A stretch of DNA of 57,325 bases from Alphaproteobacteria bacterium (GTDB lineage Bacteria > Pseudomonadota > Alphaproteobacteria > Ferrovibrionales > Ferrovibrionaceae): the NCBI GenBank assembly GCA_018336035.1, contig JAGXRD010000004.1:1-57325 (forward strand). Direction: 5' to 3'. The notes under the pieces are model-generated. The model saw only the letters and a list, made by a program, of their open reading frames with translations. It did no database searches and was not told the origin of the DNA. Of this stretch, positions 35,772-43,922 are shown piece by piece. The position numbers were made by a program, and so were the translations under genes. Each line of letters starts with the position of its first letter. The first letter of the stretch is position 1.

Positions 35772-36632
35772 TCAGGCGACTTCTGCCGGCAGGTCTGTGC
35801 GGCCACCCCATTCAGTCCAGGAGCCGTCATAGACCGAGACCTGACGATGGCCGAGCAGATGCATGCCCAGCGTCAGGATGCAGGCTGACACGCCTGAGCC
35901 GCAGGTGTTGACCACCGGCTTGCTGAGATCGACGCCGGCCTTGCCGAAGATGTCCTTCAGCGCATCGGCCGACTGGAACAGGCCGGTCTTCGGATCTGTC
36001 ATCAGCGAGGAGGGGACGTTCACCGAGCCCGGGATATGGCCGCCACGCAGGCCGGCGCGGAATTCGGGCTCTGTGCCGTCGAACCGCCCCTTGCTGCGCG
36101 CATCCACCACCTGTTCGCGCTTGCTGCTGATATTGGCGCGCACCTGATCCACGTCGCGCACCAGCAGGTCGTTGCGGCGCGCGGTGAAATGCCGTTCGCG
36201 CGGCAGCGGCGGCAGGTCTTCCACCGGGCGGCCTTCCGCTTTCCACTTCTTGAAGCCGCCATTCAATACGGCCACGTCGGAATGGCCGAAGACGCGGAAC
36301 ATCCACCAGACGCGCGGCGCGGAGAGATGCACATCCGAGCCGTCATAGACCACGATGCGGTTGCCGTCGCCGATGCCGAGGCGACGCATGCGGGCCGCGA
36401 ATTTCTCCGGGCTGGGCAGCATATGCGGCAGCGGCACGTCCAGATCTGCGATTTCATCGATGTCGAAAAACACGGCGCCGGGAATATGCGCGTCGTTGTA
36501 TTCCGCCTTGCCGTTGCGGTTCATGGTCGGCAGATACCAGGACGCATCGACGATGCGCAGGTCCGGTGCCTGCAGATGATCGGCCAGCCACTCGGTCGAA
36601 ACCAGTGCATCCGGATTGACATACGACGACAT
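35772..36632 (-). CDS. sseA: 3-mercaptopyruvate sulfurtransferase
   Basis: Two-domain rhodanese of 286 residues transferring sulfane sulfur from 3-mercaptopyruvate. The N-terminal inactive domain has DASWYLP and HIPGAVFFDID. The C-terminal domain carries the catalytic Cys in NTCGSGVSACI; the loop CGSGV-type sequence distinguishes it from thiosulfate sulfurtransferases (usually CRxGx). Together with cysK and metC in this window it links to cysteine metabolism. Confidence 0.92.
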   Translation of the reverse strand: MSSYVNPDALVSTEWLADHLQAPDLRIVDASWYLPTMNRNGKAEYNDAHIPGAVFFDIDEIADLDVPLPHMLPSPEKFAARMRRLGIGDGNRIVVYDGSDVHLSAPRVWWMFRVFGHSDVAVLNGGFKKWKAEGRPVEDLPPLPRERHFTARRNDLLVRDVDQVRANISSKREQVVDARSKGRFDGTEPEFRAGLRGGHIPGSVNVPSSLMTDPKTGLFQSADALKDIFGKAGVDLSKPVVNTCGSGVSACILTLGMHLLGHRQVSVYDGSWTEWGGRTDLPAEVA

Positions 36633-36657
36633 CGCTTACTCCCTGATCAGAAATTTC

Positions 36658-37380
36658 TTACGCCGCGAATGCGATATTCACGCGGCGGTTCTGCTTGCCC
36701 TTGTTCTCGATCTTGACGACGGCGACCGGGCCGATCTCGCCAGTGCGGCCCACATGTGTGCCACCACAAGCCTGCAGATCGAGCGGCTTGTCCAGCCCGG
36801 CCACTTCGATCAGTCGCACCTTGCCCAGGCCCATCGGCGGCTTCACGGCCATGGTCTTCACCAGGTCGGGGCTGTTCAGCAATTCCTCATCGGTGATCCA
36901 GCGCGCGGTGACGGCATGGTCGCCGGTGATCAGCTCGTTCAGCTTCGCGGTCAGCGTGTCCTTGTCCGGGATACTGTCGGCCATGTCGAAATCCAGCCGG
37001 CCCTTGCCATCGCTGACCTGACCTCCGGTCACGGGGAAGGGAACCAGCACCGACAACAGATGCAGACAGGTATGCATCCGCATCAGGCGGTGGCGGCGCT
37101 CCCAGTCCAGTTCGAACCGGCCTTTCGCGCCAACTTTCAGTGCGGCTGATCCGCCGGCCGGCACATGCACGATACCGTCAGGGCCATCGCCCTTGCGCGT
37201 GTCGGAAATCTCCACCGTTTCGCCACTCTCCAGAATGAAACGCCCGGTATCACCGGGCTGGCCGCCGCCCATCGGATAGAAGATGGTGGCGTCGGTCTGG
37301 AAGCCGCGTTCGTCGATCGCCGTGATCACGGCATCGCAGGATTTCAGGTAGGCATCGTCGCGAAACAGGAAGCTGGTCAT
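36658..37380 (-). CDS. Alanyl-tRNA editing protein AlaX
   Basis: Free-standing trans-editing domain that hydrolyses mischarged Ser- or Gly-tRNA(Ala). The zinc site is intact: H103-x3-H107 (HTCLH) and C205-x3-H209 (CGGTH). The glycine-rich FYPMGGGQPGDTG matches the AlaRS editing domain. The protein is 240 residues and has no aminoacylation domain. It sits between cysK and sseA on the same strand, 5 bases after cysK. Confidence 0.92.
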   Translation of the reverse strand: MTSFLFRDDAYLKSCDAVITAIDERGFQTDATIFYPMGGGQPGDTGRFILESGETVEISDTRKGDGPDGIVHVPAGGSAALKVGAKGRFELDWERRHRLMRMHTCLHLLSVLVPFPVTGGQVSDGKGRLDFDMADSIPDKDTLTAKLNELITGDHAVTARWITDEELLNSPDLVKTMAVKPPMGLGKVRLIEVAGLDKPLDLQACGGTHVGRTGEIGPVAVVKIENKGKQNRRVNIAFAA

Positions 37381-37385
37381 GGTGC

Positions 37386-38387
37386 TCAACTCATCCAGGG
37401 CGGAACCGGCAGATTCTTGCTGCGCAGGAATTCCGGATTGAACATCTTGCTCTGATAGCGCGCACCGCCATCGCACAGGATGGTGACGATCGTGTGGCCC
37501 GGGCCCATCTTCTTGGCAAGCCGGATCGCGGCGGCGATGTTGATGCCCGACGAGCCGCCGAGCACCAGGCCTTCATGCTGGATCAGGTCGTAGACCAGCG
37601 GCAGGGCTTCCTCATCCGGAATCTGGAAGGCGTCGTCGGGCGTGATGCCTTCCAGGTTGGCGGTGATGCGTCCCTGGCCGATACCTTCGGTGATCGAGCT
37701 GCCTTCGGCCTTCAGTTCGCCATGCTTGTAATAGTGATACAGCGCCGCGCCCATCGGATCGGCCAGCGCGACCTGGATCTTCGGATTGCGCTCCTTCAGC
37801 GCCAGCAGCACGCCGGCGAAGGTCCCGCCGGAGCCGACCGCACAGGTGAAGCCATCCACCTTGCCATCGGTCTGTTCCCAGATTTCCGGCCCGGTGGTGT
37901 GCAGATGGGCTTCGCGGTTGGCGACATTGTCGAACTGATTGGCCCAGATCGCGCCGTTTGGCTCGGTCTTGGCGATCTCTTCGGCCAGCCGGCCGGAATA
38001 TTTCACGTAGTTGTTCGGGTCCTTGTAGGGCACGGCCGGCACCAGCCGCAGATCGGCGCCGCACAGACGCAGGAAATCCTTCTTCTCCTGGCTCTGGGTA
38101 TCCGGCATCACGATCACGGTCTTGAAGCCGAGCGCATTGCCGACCAGCGCCAGGCCGATGCCGGTATTGCCGGCAGTGCCCTCGACGATGGTGCCGCCCG
38201 GGCGCAGCGTGCCGCGCTTGAGCGCGTCCTGTACGATATACAGTGCCGCACGGTCCTTTACAGAGCCACCCGGGTTCATGAATTCGGCCTTGCCATAGAT
38301 ATTGCAGCCGGTGAGTTCGGAGGCGCGGCGCAGGCGGATCAGGGGCGTGCGGCCGATGCTGTCGATAAAGTCTTTACGAATATCCAT
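37386..38387 (-). CDS. cysK: Cysteine synthase A (O-acetylserine sulfhydrylase)
   Basis: Makes cysteine from O-acetylserine and sulfide with PLP. Lys44 in NPGGSVKDRAA is the PLP-binding residue; the substrate loop EGTAGNTGIG and the PLP phosphate loop in VGSGGTFAG are present. At 333 residues it is slightly longer than E. coli CysK. The ATG at 38387 begins the conserved fold; an upstream ATG at 38417 is possible. The group containing the EGTAGNTGIG variant includes enzymes annotated as CysK2 or cystathionine-type synthases, so the sulfur donor is not certain. Confidence 0.9.
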   Translation of the reverse strand: MDIRKDFIDSIGRTPLIRLRRASELTGCNIYGKAEFMNPGGSVKDRAALYIVQDALKRGTLRPGGTIVEGTAGNTGIGLALVGNALGFKTVIVMPDTQSQEKKDFLRLCGADLRLVPAVPYKDPNNYVKYSGRLAEEIAKTEPNGAIWANQFDNVANREAHLHTTGPEIWEQTDGKVDGFTCAVGSGGTFAGVLLALKERNPKIQVALADPMGAALYHYYKHGELKAEGSSITEGIGQGRITANLEGITPDDAFQIPDEEALPLVYDLIQHEGLVLGGSSGINIAAAIRLAKKMGPGHTIVTILCDGGARYQSKMFNPEFLRSKNLPVPPWMS

Positions 38388-38468
38388 AACGCTCTCGGTC
38401 TGGGGGAAGGCGGCCATATAACGCGCTTTCCCGGGCAATCCATGCCTCCATCCTATACCGAGGGGGGG

Positions 38469-39116
38469 TTAGGGTCGCAACCCGCGCGGATCAGCCCAGT
38501 TCCGGCGCAATTTCTCGCGGTGCAGCGACAGCCAGAGCAGCGCGAAAGTCGCCGGCGGATTGGGGATTTCTCCAGCTTCCCAGCGTGCAAATGCATCGGC
38601 GAAGGGCAGGGCGAAGACGCGGATATCCTCGGCTTCCTCACCCAGACCGTGGACGCCGCCGGCCTTGCCGGCATCCACGGGCGCGCAGAACAGATGATAG
38701 CGCTCACTGCAGAAGCCGGGCGTGGCATAGACCGTGTTGACGAAAATCAGCGGACCGTTGGGGTCCAGGCCGCTTTCCTCCTTCATCTCCCGCAGCGCCA
38801 CCTCTTCCAGGCTTTCGCCCTCCTCGATCAGGCCGGCGACGATCTCGGTCATCCAGGCGCGGTCGCCATTCAGCAGGGCGGAGGTGCGGAACTGTTCGGC
38901 CAGCACGACCTCGTCGCGCACCGGGTCGTAGGGCAGCACGCAGACGGCATCGCCGCGGCCCACCACTTCGCGGCTGATCAACGGCGTCATACCGCCACGG
39001 AACAGGCCATGGCGCAGATGCAGTTCGTCCACCTTGAGGTGCCGGTCATAGACTCGCTCGTGGCTCAGGATCTCAATCGGGTAGGGCTGCCTGGAGGTGT
39101 CTAGCGGCTTGCGCAT
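38469..39116 (-). CDS. NUDIX hydrolase, ADP-ribose pyrophosphatase type
   Basis: A 215-residue hydrolase. The Nudix box (residues about 95-117: G-x5-E-x7-RE-x2-EE-x-G) is perfect. The N-terminal domain and the EQFRTSAL segment resemble NudF-type ADP-ribose pyrophosphatases. It removes toxic ADP-ribose or related nucleotide sugars. The start overlaps the gamma-glutamylcyclotransferase-like gene by 16 bases. Confidence 0.9.
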   Translation of the reverse strand: MRKPLDTSRQPYPIEILSHERVYDRHLKVDELHLRHGLFRGGMTPLISREVVGRGDAVCVLPYDPVRDEVVLAEQFRTSALLNGDRAWMTEIVAGLIEEGESLEEVALREMKEESGLDPNGPLIFVNTVYATPGFCSERYHLFCAPVDAGKAGGVHGLGEEAEDIRVFALPFADAFARWEAGEIPNPPATFALLWLSLHREKLRRNWADPRGLRP

Positions 39117-39550
39117 GGCGTCGGACCCTGATCTTGCAAAGAACGGAGGAAGGCGGCCTTGTCGCGCCGTTGCCAGCGCGGCAGGGCCCAGTCGTCGAAA
39201 CCCGCCGGCAGGCTGGATCCCGCCGGCAGGAACACCCGGGCGCGGGCCGGCGCGGCACGGGGGGCCGGGTGAGGCTGCCCTCGGCGCACCGACAGGTTGC
39301 GGGTGATGTATTCCGGCCCCTCATAGGCAGTGAGGCGCGGCGCATCGGTGGCCCGGGCGGGCCGGAACAGCAGGCCGGTCACCCAGCCGCCAGTCGCCCG
39401 CAAAAGCACCGGATAACTGCGACCGCGAGCCCGTTTGCGGCGCCAGCCGGGCAGGCGGGCGGGCCGGAACTGGCGCGGGCTGGGCCGATAACCGAGGATC
39501 AGCTTCAGCACATCCGCATCGCACAGCGTGCCGTAAAAGAAATACACCAT
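39101..39550 (-). CDS. Gamma-glutamylcyclotransferase-like (AIG2 fold) protein
   Basis: A 149-residue cytoplasmic protein. The substrate-binding loop YFFYGTL is at residues 3-9 and the catalytic glutamate is likely in AYEGPEYITR. The family forms 5-oxoproline from gamma-glutamyl amines or peptides. The start region is divergent from chrR: 99 bases separate the two, and the ECF-type promoter of chrR lies there. Confidence 0.85.
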   Translation of the reverse strand: MVYFFYGTLCDADVLKLILGYRPSPRQFRPARLPGWRRKRARGRSYPVLLRATGGWVTGLLFRPARATDAPRLTAYEGPEYITRNLSVRRGQPHPAPRAAPARARVFLPAGSSLPAGFDDWALPRWQRRDKAAFLRSLQDQGPTPCASR

Positions 39551-39577
39551 GAGGGCAATCTTGACCGGACTGGGGAT

Positions 39578-39605
39578 TGATCCAGATTACATTTCGAAAC
39601 GTACA
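39578..39605 (+). promoter_or_regulatory. ECF-sigma (RpoE/ChrR-type) promoter of chrR
   Basis: TGATCC (39578-39583), 16 bases, then CGTACA (39600-39605). The same TGATCCAG start and 16-base spacing recur before phr. RpoE sigma factors paired with ChrR recognise a TGATCC -35 and a CGTA-like -10. Transcription would start about base 39612, some 38 bases before the GTG of chrR. Confidence 0.75.
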
Positions 39606-39649
39606 ATACCGTGTAAAGCAGCAGGCGAAACTGCACAAAGATCAGGGCT

Positions 39650-40348
39650 GTGACCGATTTGGCCGTACACCACGATTCGACCCTTCTGAACCCGGTTCAT
39701 CATATTCCGGCTGAGTTGCTGTTGGATTACGCCAGCGGCACCCTGGACGAAGCATGGTCGCTGGCGGTGGCCTGCCATCTCACCCTTTGCCCGCATTGCC
39801 GCCGGGGATTGAAAGCCATTGAGGCCACCGCTGGCAGGATGGTCGAGGAGATGGCGCCGCAGCCGGTTGCGGCCAGGGGCTTTGCCGCTGTCGCCGACCG
39901 TCTCGGTGCCCAGGATGCCGTACTGGCCCCGAAAGCGGTGCGGCCGGATCCCGATGGCCTGCCCCAGCCGCTGCGGCAGTATCTCGGCGGCGGCCTCTCG
40001 GATGTCCGCTGGCGCTGGAGCGGGGCGGGGCTACAATCCTACGCGCTGCCCATGGGACGCAAAAAGGCGGACGGCATGGTCAGTCTGCTTAAGGTGGCGC
40101 CCGGCGCCGGCCTGCCGATGCACACGCATACCGGCGATGAGATCACCCTGGTGCTGCGTGGCGGCTATACGGTGGGCGAGGCGGCTTTCCGTCGCGGCGA
40201 TGTCGAGATTGCCGATCCTGACGTGGAGCATCGTCCACTCGCCATGCTGGACCAGCCTTGCATCTGTCTGGCGATAGCTGATTCTCCGCTGAAGTTCAGC
40301 GGCGCAATGGGATGGTTCTTCAATCAATGGGCCCGTTTCTCCGCCTGA
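39650..40348 (+). CDS. chrR: ChrR-type anti-sigma factor (zinc anti-sigma plus cupin)
   Basis: Cytoplasmic inhibitor of an ECF sigma factor, released by singlet oxygen. The N-terminal zinc anti-sigma fold has H18, H43, C47 and C50, with the same 25-residue spacing between the two histidines as in Rhodobacter ChrR and the H-x3-C-x2-C motif. The C-terminal cupin carries the metal ligands in HTHTGDE and the later VEHRP. The GTG start fits the promoter at 39578. The cognate sigma gene, normally adjacent upstream, is not here; the upstream gene is an unrelated cyclotransferase on the other strand. Confidence 0.93.
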   Translation: MTDLAVHHDSTLLNPVHHIPAELLLDYASGTLDEAWSLAVACHLTLCPHCRRGLKAIEATAGRMVEEMAPQPVAARGFAAVADRLGAQDAVLAPKAVRPDPDGLPQPLRQYLGGGLSDVRWRWSGAGLQSYALPMGRKKADGMVSLLKVAPGAGLPMHTHTGDEITLVLRGGYTVGEAAFRRGDVEIADPDVEHRPLAMLDQPCICLAIADSPLKFSGAMGWFFNQWARFSA

Positions 40349-40974
40349 GCGCAATGTTACTGACGCTTGCGCTGCCATGGGCGGCGCTGGCCGGCACACC
40401 TGCGCCGCAGCAGCGCTACGACTTCCAAGTGCTGCGCGAGGGTAGCCCGATCGGCCATCATCGGGTGGTCGTGCGCAGCGAAGGCGCCCGCAGCGAGGTC
40501 GAAATCGACATCGAACTGCGCGTCAAGGCCGCCGGTTTCCTCACGCTGTACCGCTATCTCCATACGTCGCGGGAAGTCTGGGACGGCGACCGCCTGGTCA
40601 GCCTGCATTCAACGACAGACAACGATGGCCGCCAGGAATATCTGAATGTGGAAGCCGGTCCCGACGGCCTGAAGGTCGATGGCTCGCGCTACCGCGGCAC
40701 GCTGCCGGCCGACACCATGCCGACCAGCTACTGGCGCCCGGATTTCGTGCGGCGCGCCACCATCATGGACAGCCAGAACGGCCGGCCGCTCGATCTCGTC
40801 ATCCGCCCGCAGCAATACGAACTGGCGAGCGCGGCGCGCGACGACGTGCCGGCGCAACGTTACGAGCTGAGCGGCGATGTCGAGCTGAAGCTGTGGTATG
40901 GCCGCGACGGCCGCTGGGTGAAGACGGCCTTCAAGGCCCGCGACGGTTCGCAGATCGAATACCTGCTGCAATGA
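40327..40974 (+). CDS. DUF6134 family secreted protein
   Basis: A 215-residue protein with a signal peptide ending in ALAG. The mature part is beta-rich (YDFQVLREGSPIGHHRV, YRYLHTSREVWDGDRLVSLHSTT, WYGRDGRWVKTAF, GSQIEYLL), as in DUF6134 proteins, which often sit near stress or lipid genes. Function unknown; the fold resembles periplasmic lipid-binding proteins. It overlaps chrR by 22 bases, so it is co-expressed with it. An ATG at 40354 is an alternative start. Confidence 0.84.
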   Translation: MGPFLRLSAMLLTLALPWAALAGTPAPQQRYDFQVLREGSPIGHHRVVVRSEGARSEVEIDIELRVKAAGFLTLYRYLHTSREVWDGDRLVSLHSTTDNDGRQEYLNVEAGPDGLKVDGSRYRGTLPADTMPTSYWRPDFVRRATIMDSQNGRPLDLVIRPQQYELASAARDDVPAQRYELSGDVELKLWYGRDGRWVKTAFKARDGSQIEYLLQ

Positions 40975-41741
40975 CATCCGGCGGCAATGGCGTCGTCTGG
41001 ATCACCGGGGCCGGCTCAGGCATCGGCCGCGCGCTCGCGCTGCGGTATCTGCGTGCCGGCGCGGTTGTTGTCGGGACGGCGCGACGCGGCGAGACGCTGG
41101 AGAGTCTGCGCGCGGAAGCGGGGCGGGATGGCGGCCGCTGGCATGCCATGCCGGCGGATCTCACCGACCTGGAGGCCACCCGTGCCGCGGTGGCGCGGAT
41201 CGAGGCCGAGATCGGCCCGATCCGTTTGGCTGTGCTGAATGCCGGCACACATATCCCGACGCCGGGGCGCTCCTTCCAGGCCGGGGCGGTGCGGCAACTG
41301 CTCGATGCCAATGTCATGACCGTGGCCAATGCGCTGGATGCGGTGCTGCCAGTGATGCTGAAGCGCGCCAGCGGTACGGTGGCGATCAATGCCTCGCTGG
41401 CCGGGTATCGCGGTTTGCCGCTGGCTGCCGGTTATGGCGCCAGCAAGGCCGCGCTGATCAACATGGCCGAAGCCCTGAAGCTGGATCTGGCGCCGAGTGG
41501 CATCGATGTGCGGCTGATCTCGCCAGGCTTCGTCAAGACGCCGCTGACCGACCGCAATACCTTTCCGATGCCATTCCTGATGCCGGTCGAGGTGGCGGTC
41601 GAACGGTTGTGGACTGCGCTCGAACGCGGCAGCAGTTTCGAGATCGTGTTCCCGCGCCGCTTTGCGTGGCTGATGAAGCTGCTGCAGCTTCTGCCTTATC
41701 CGCTGTATTTCGCGCTGGTGCGCCGGATTACACGCGGTTAG
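40971..41741 (+). CDS. Short-chain dehydrogenase/reductase of the stress locus
   Basis: NAD(P)-dependent oxidoreductase of 256 residues. The Rossmann motif TGAGSGIG, the NAG of NAGTHIP, catalytic Ser in NASLAGY and Y-x3-K in YGASKAAL are present. A hydrophobic C-terminus (LLPYPLYFALVRRIT) suggests membrane association. It overlaps DUF6134 by 4 bases. Its stop overlaps the convergent cfa stop by 4 bases. A reductive step on an oxidised lipid is a plausible role. Confidence 0.9.
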   Translation: MTSGGNGVVWITGAGSGIGRALALRYLRAGAVVVGTARRGETLESLRAEAGRDGGRWHAMPADLTDLEATRAAVARIEAEIGPIRLAVLNAGTHIPTPGRSFQAGAVRQLLDANVMTVANALDAVLPVMLKRASGTVAINASLAGYRGLPLAAGYGASKAALINMAEALKLDLAPSGIDVRLISPGFVKTPLTDRNTFPMPFLMPVEVAVERLWTALERGSSFEIVFPRRFAWLMKLLQLLPYPLYFALVRRITRG

Positions 41742-43093
41742 GCGCTGCGGCTGAAGCCGTATTGCAGCACGTCGATGGTGCCGGCGTTGAAGCCGCCCTC
41801 GCAATAGGCCAGATAGTAGCGCCACATACGGCGGAAGCGTTCATCGAAGGCCAGCTTGCCATGCGCATCCAGCGCGCGGATCTGCGGCCAGGCTGCCTCG
41901 AAGCTTTGGTGCCACAGCTGCAGCGTGCGCGCATAATCGCGGCCGAAGCTGAAGGCATCTTCGATCTTGAGGCCGGCCTGTCTGGCCTGCTGCTGCACGG
42001 TCTGCGGCGACAGCAGCATGCCGCCGGGGAAGACATGCGCCTGGATGAAATCCATCGTGCCGCGATAATCCTCGAAATAGCGATCGGCGATCACAATGGC
42101 CTGGATGCCGGCGCGGCCCTGCGGCCTCAGGCGGTCGTGCAACTGGCTGAAATAGCGCGGCCAGTATTTCTCGCCAACGGCCTCGATCATTTCAATCGAC
42201 GCAATCGCGTCATAGCGTTCGGACAGATCGCGGTAATCGCGCAGCTCGATCCGCACACGCTCGCCTAAGCCTTCGCGCTGAACGCGGGCCTGCGCGTAAT
42301 CATGCTGTTCGCGGCTGATCGTCACGGCATGCACCTGGGCGCCGAATTCGCGTGCCGCCAGGCAGGCGAAACCGCCCCAGCCGCAACCGATTTCCAGCAC
42401 GCGCTGGCCGGGCTGCAGGTGCAGCACTTCGCCTGCCAGACGGCGGTATTTTTCAGTCTGCGCCTGTTCCAGGGTCTGATCCGGTGTGCGCCACAAAGCG
42501 GACGAGTAGGTCATGCTCGGATCGAGCCACTGCGCGTAGAAGGCGTTGCCGAGGTCGTAGTGGTAGGCAATGTTGCGCTGGCTGCCGCGCCGGCTGTTGG
42601 CGGCCAGCGCGAAACCGATGCGGCGCAGCAGCCGCAGCCAGGGCTTGCCCATCAGGGTGTCGTCGAGTTCAGCATTGCGGCAGGCCCATTCGGTCAGCGC
42701 TGCCAGATCCGGGCTGTCGAAATCGCCATCGAGATAAGCCTCGCCGACGGCGAGATTGCCGCCCAGCAGCAGCCGCTTGGCCAGCCGTTGGTGATTGATG
42801 TCCAGCCGTGCATCCGGGCCGGGCAGCGCGCCGCGGGCCTGCACAGCGCGACCATCTGGCAGCGTCATGGTGATGCTGCCATGCGTGACGCGGGCGGCCA
42901 GCGCCAGCATCAGCCGTGTCCAGCGCGACACATTGCGCAGGCGCAGGGCATCCTGCGCGGTTCTCAGCAGCAGCGGTTCGGCGGTATTGTGCTGCGTGGG
43001 CTCGGCATGGCCGATCACGCCGGCAGCGGCATCGATGGCGATATCGGTCACACGGTCCAGTGCCGATTTGCGATCCGCGAAGCCGTCACTCAT
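41738..43093 (-). CDS. cfa: Cyclopropane-fatty-acid synthase family methyltransferase
   Basis: SAM-dependent methyltransferase acting on double bonds of membrane phospholipid acyl chains. The 451-residue protein has an N-terminal lipid-interaction domain, SAM motif VLEIGCGWGG near residue 240 and the family segment NIAYHYDLGNAFYAQWLDPSMTYSSA. A GGGAGCAACGC ribosome site supports 43093. It overlaps DUF1365. In Rhodobacter, homologues in the RpoE regulon methylate unsaturated acyl chains on the way to furan fatty acids, so the product may not be a simple cyclopropane. Confidence 0.93.
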   Translation of the reverse strand: MSDGFADRKSALDRVTDIAIDAAAGVIGHAEPTQHNTAEPLLLRTAQDALRLRNVSRWTRLMLALAARVTHGSITMTLPDGRAVQARGALPGPDARLDINHQRLAKRLLLGGNLAVGEAYLDGDFDSPDLAALTEWACRNAELDDTLMGKPWLRLLRRIGFALAANSRRGSQRNIAYHYDLGNAFYAQWLDPSMTYSSALWRTPDQTLEQAQTEKYRRLAGEVLHLQPGQRVLEIGCGWGGFACLAAREFGAQVHAVTISREQHDYAQARVQREGLGERVRIELRDYRDLSERYDAIASIEMIEAVGEKYWPRYFSQLHDRLRPQGRAGIQAIVIADRYFEDYRGTMDFIQAHVFPGGMLLSPQTVQQQARQAGLKIEDAFSFGRDYARTLQLWHQSFEAAWPQIRALDAHGKLAFDERFRRMWRYYLAYCEGGFNAGTIDVLQYGFSRSA

Positions 43094-43922
43094 GCGTTGC
43101 TCCCTGCACAACATCTTTTACTGGCACTGGTACTGCGACTGGCCGGCCGGTCGAGACTGCGTGACGCGGCGGTTCGCTCCAGCGGAAAAAGGCCGCGCCC
43201 TTGCGCCAGAGCTGCAGCGCTTCCCAGTGGATACCGGCCATGACTTTTACGGTCATCAGCGGATGGCGGATGAAGGCTTTCAACAGACTGTGATCGGTCA
43301 GCGCCTCGCGCCGCCCGGTCTGCGTCGCCACCAACTGCACGGCACCGCTGGCAGAAAGCTGCGTGATACTGATGCCGATCTTCTCGCCCGGCGGTAGCAG
43401 GCGGAAGCGATACTGGCCTTCCAGCGGCAGGAAGGGCGAGACGTGGAACTGCTTCTCGACACTCTGCTCAATCGTGGGGCCGGCTGACTGCCGCGGCACC
43501 TCGATCAGATAGCCATGCTGGTCGCCGAAGGTGTTCTTCACTTCATACAGCACGGCGCGCAGGCGCTCGTCCGCGTCATAGCAGAAGAAGACGCTGAGCG
43601 GGTTGAACACGTAGCCGAACAGGCGCGGGAAGCAGAAAATCCGGATGTGCGCGGCGGCGTCCTGCAGGCCGTCGCGCGCCAGCGCTGCCTCCACCCAGGG
43701 GCGCAACGGCGTGCCGTCGCGCGGGCCGTGGTCGCGGTCATGGAAGCTGATCAGGCCAAAGCGGTTATGCCGCAGCAGTCGTGAGGCAGCGGTGATTTCC
43801 GGCAGCCGGTCGAGATCCAGCAGCAGCGAAAAAACGCGATAGTTGAATTTATGCCGGAACGGCAGCAGCCGCTCGTGCATGACGCGGCACCAGTAGAGGC
43901 TTGCTGCCGCTGTCTGGGTCAT
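43086..43922 (-). CDS. DUF1365 family protein
   Basis: A 278-residue protein starting with the conserved YWCRVMHERLLPFRHKFNYRVFSLLLDLD and containing FGYVFNPLSVFFCYD, both diagnostic for DUF1365. Genes of this family almost always accompany an FAD amine-oxidase-like protein and a cfa-type methyltransferase, as here. It has no known catalytic residues. The start overlaps the FAD gene by 4 bases. Confidence 0.92.
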   Translation of the reverse strand: MTQTAAASLYWCRVMHERLLPFRHKFNYRVFSLLLDLDRLPEITAASRLLRHNRFGLISFHDRDHGPRDGTPLRPWVEAALARDGLQDAAAHIRIFCFPRLFGYVFNPLSVFFCYDADERLRAVLYEVKNTFGDQHGYLIEVPRQSAGPTIEQSVEKQFHVSPFLPLEGQYRFRLLPPGEKIGISITQLSASGAVQLVATQTGRREALTDHSLLKAFIRHPLMTVKVMAGIHWEALQLWRKGAAFFRWSEPPRHAVSTGRPVAVPVPVKDVVQGATHE

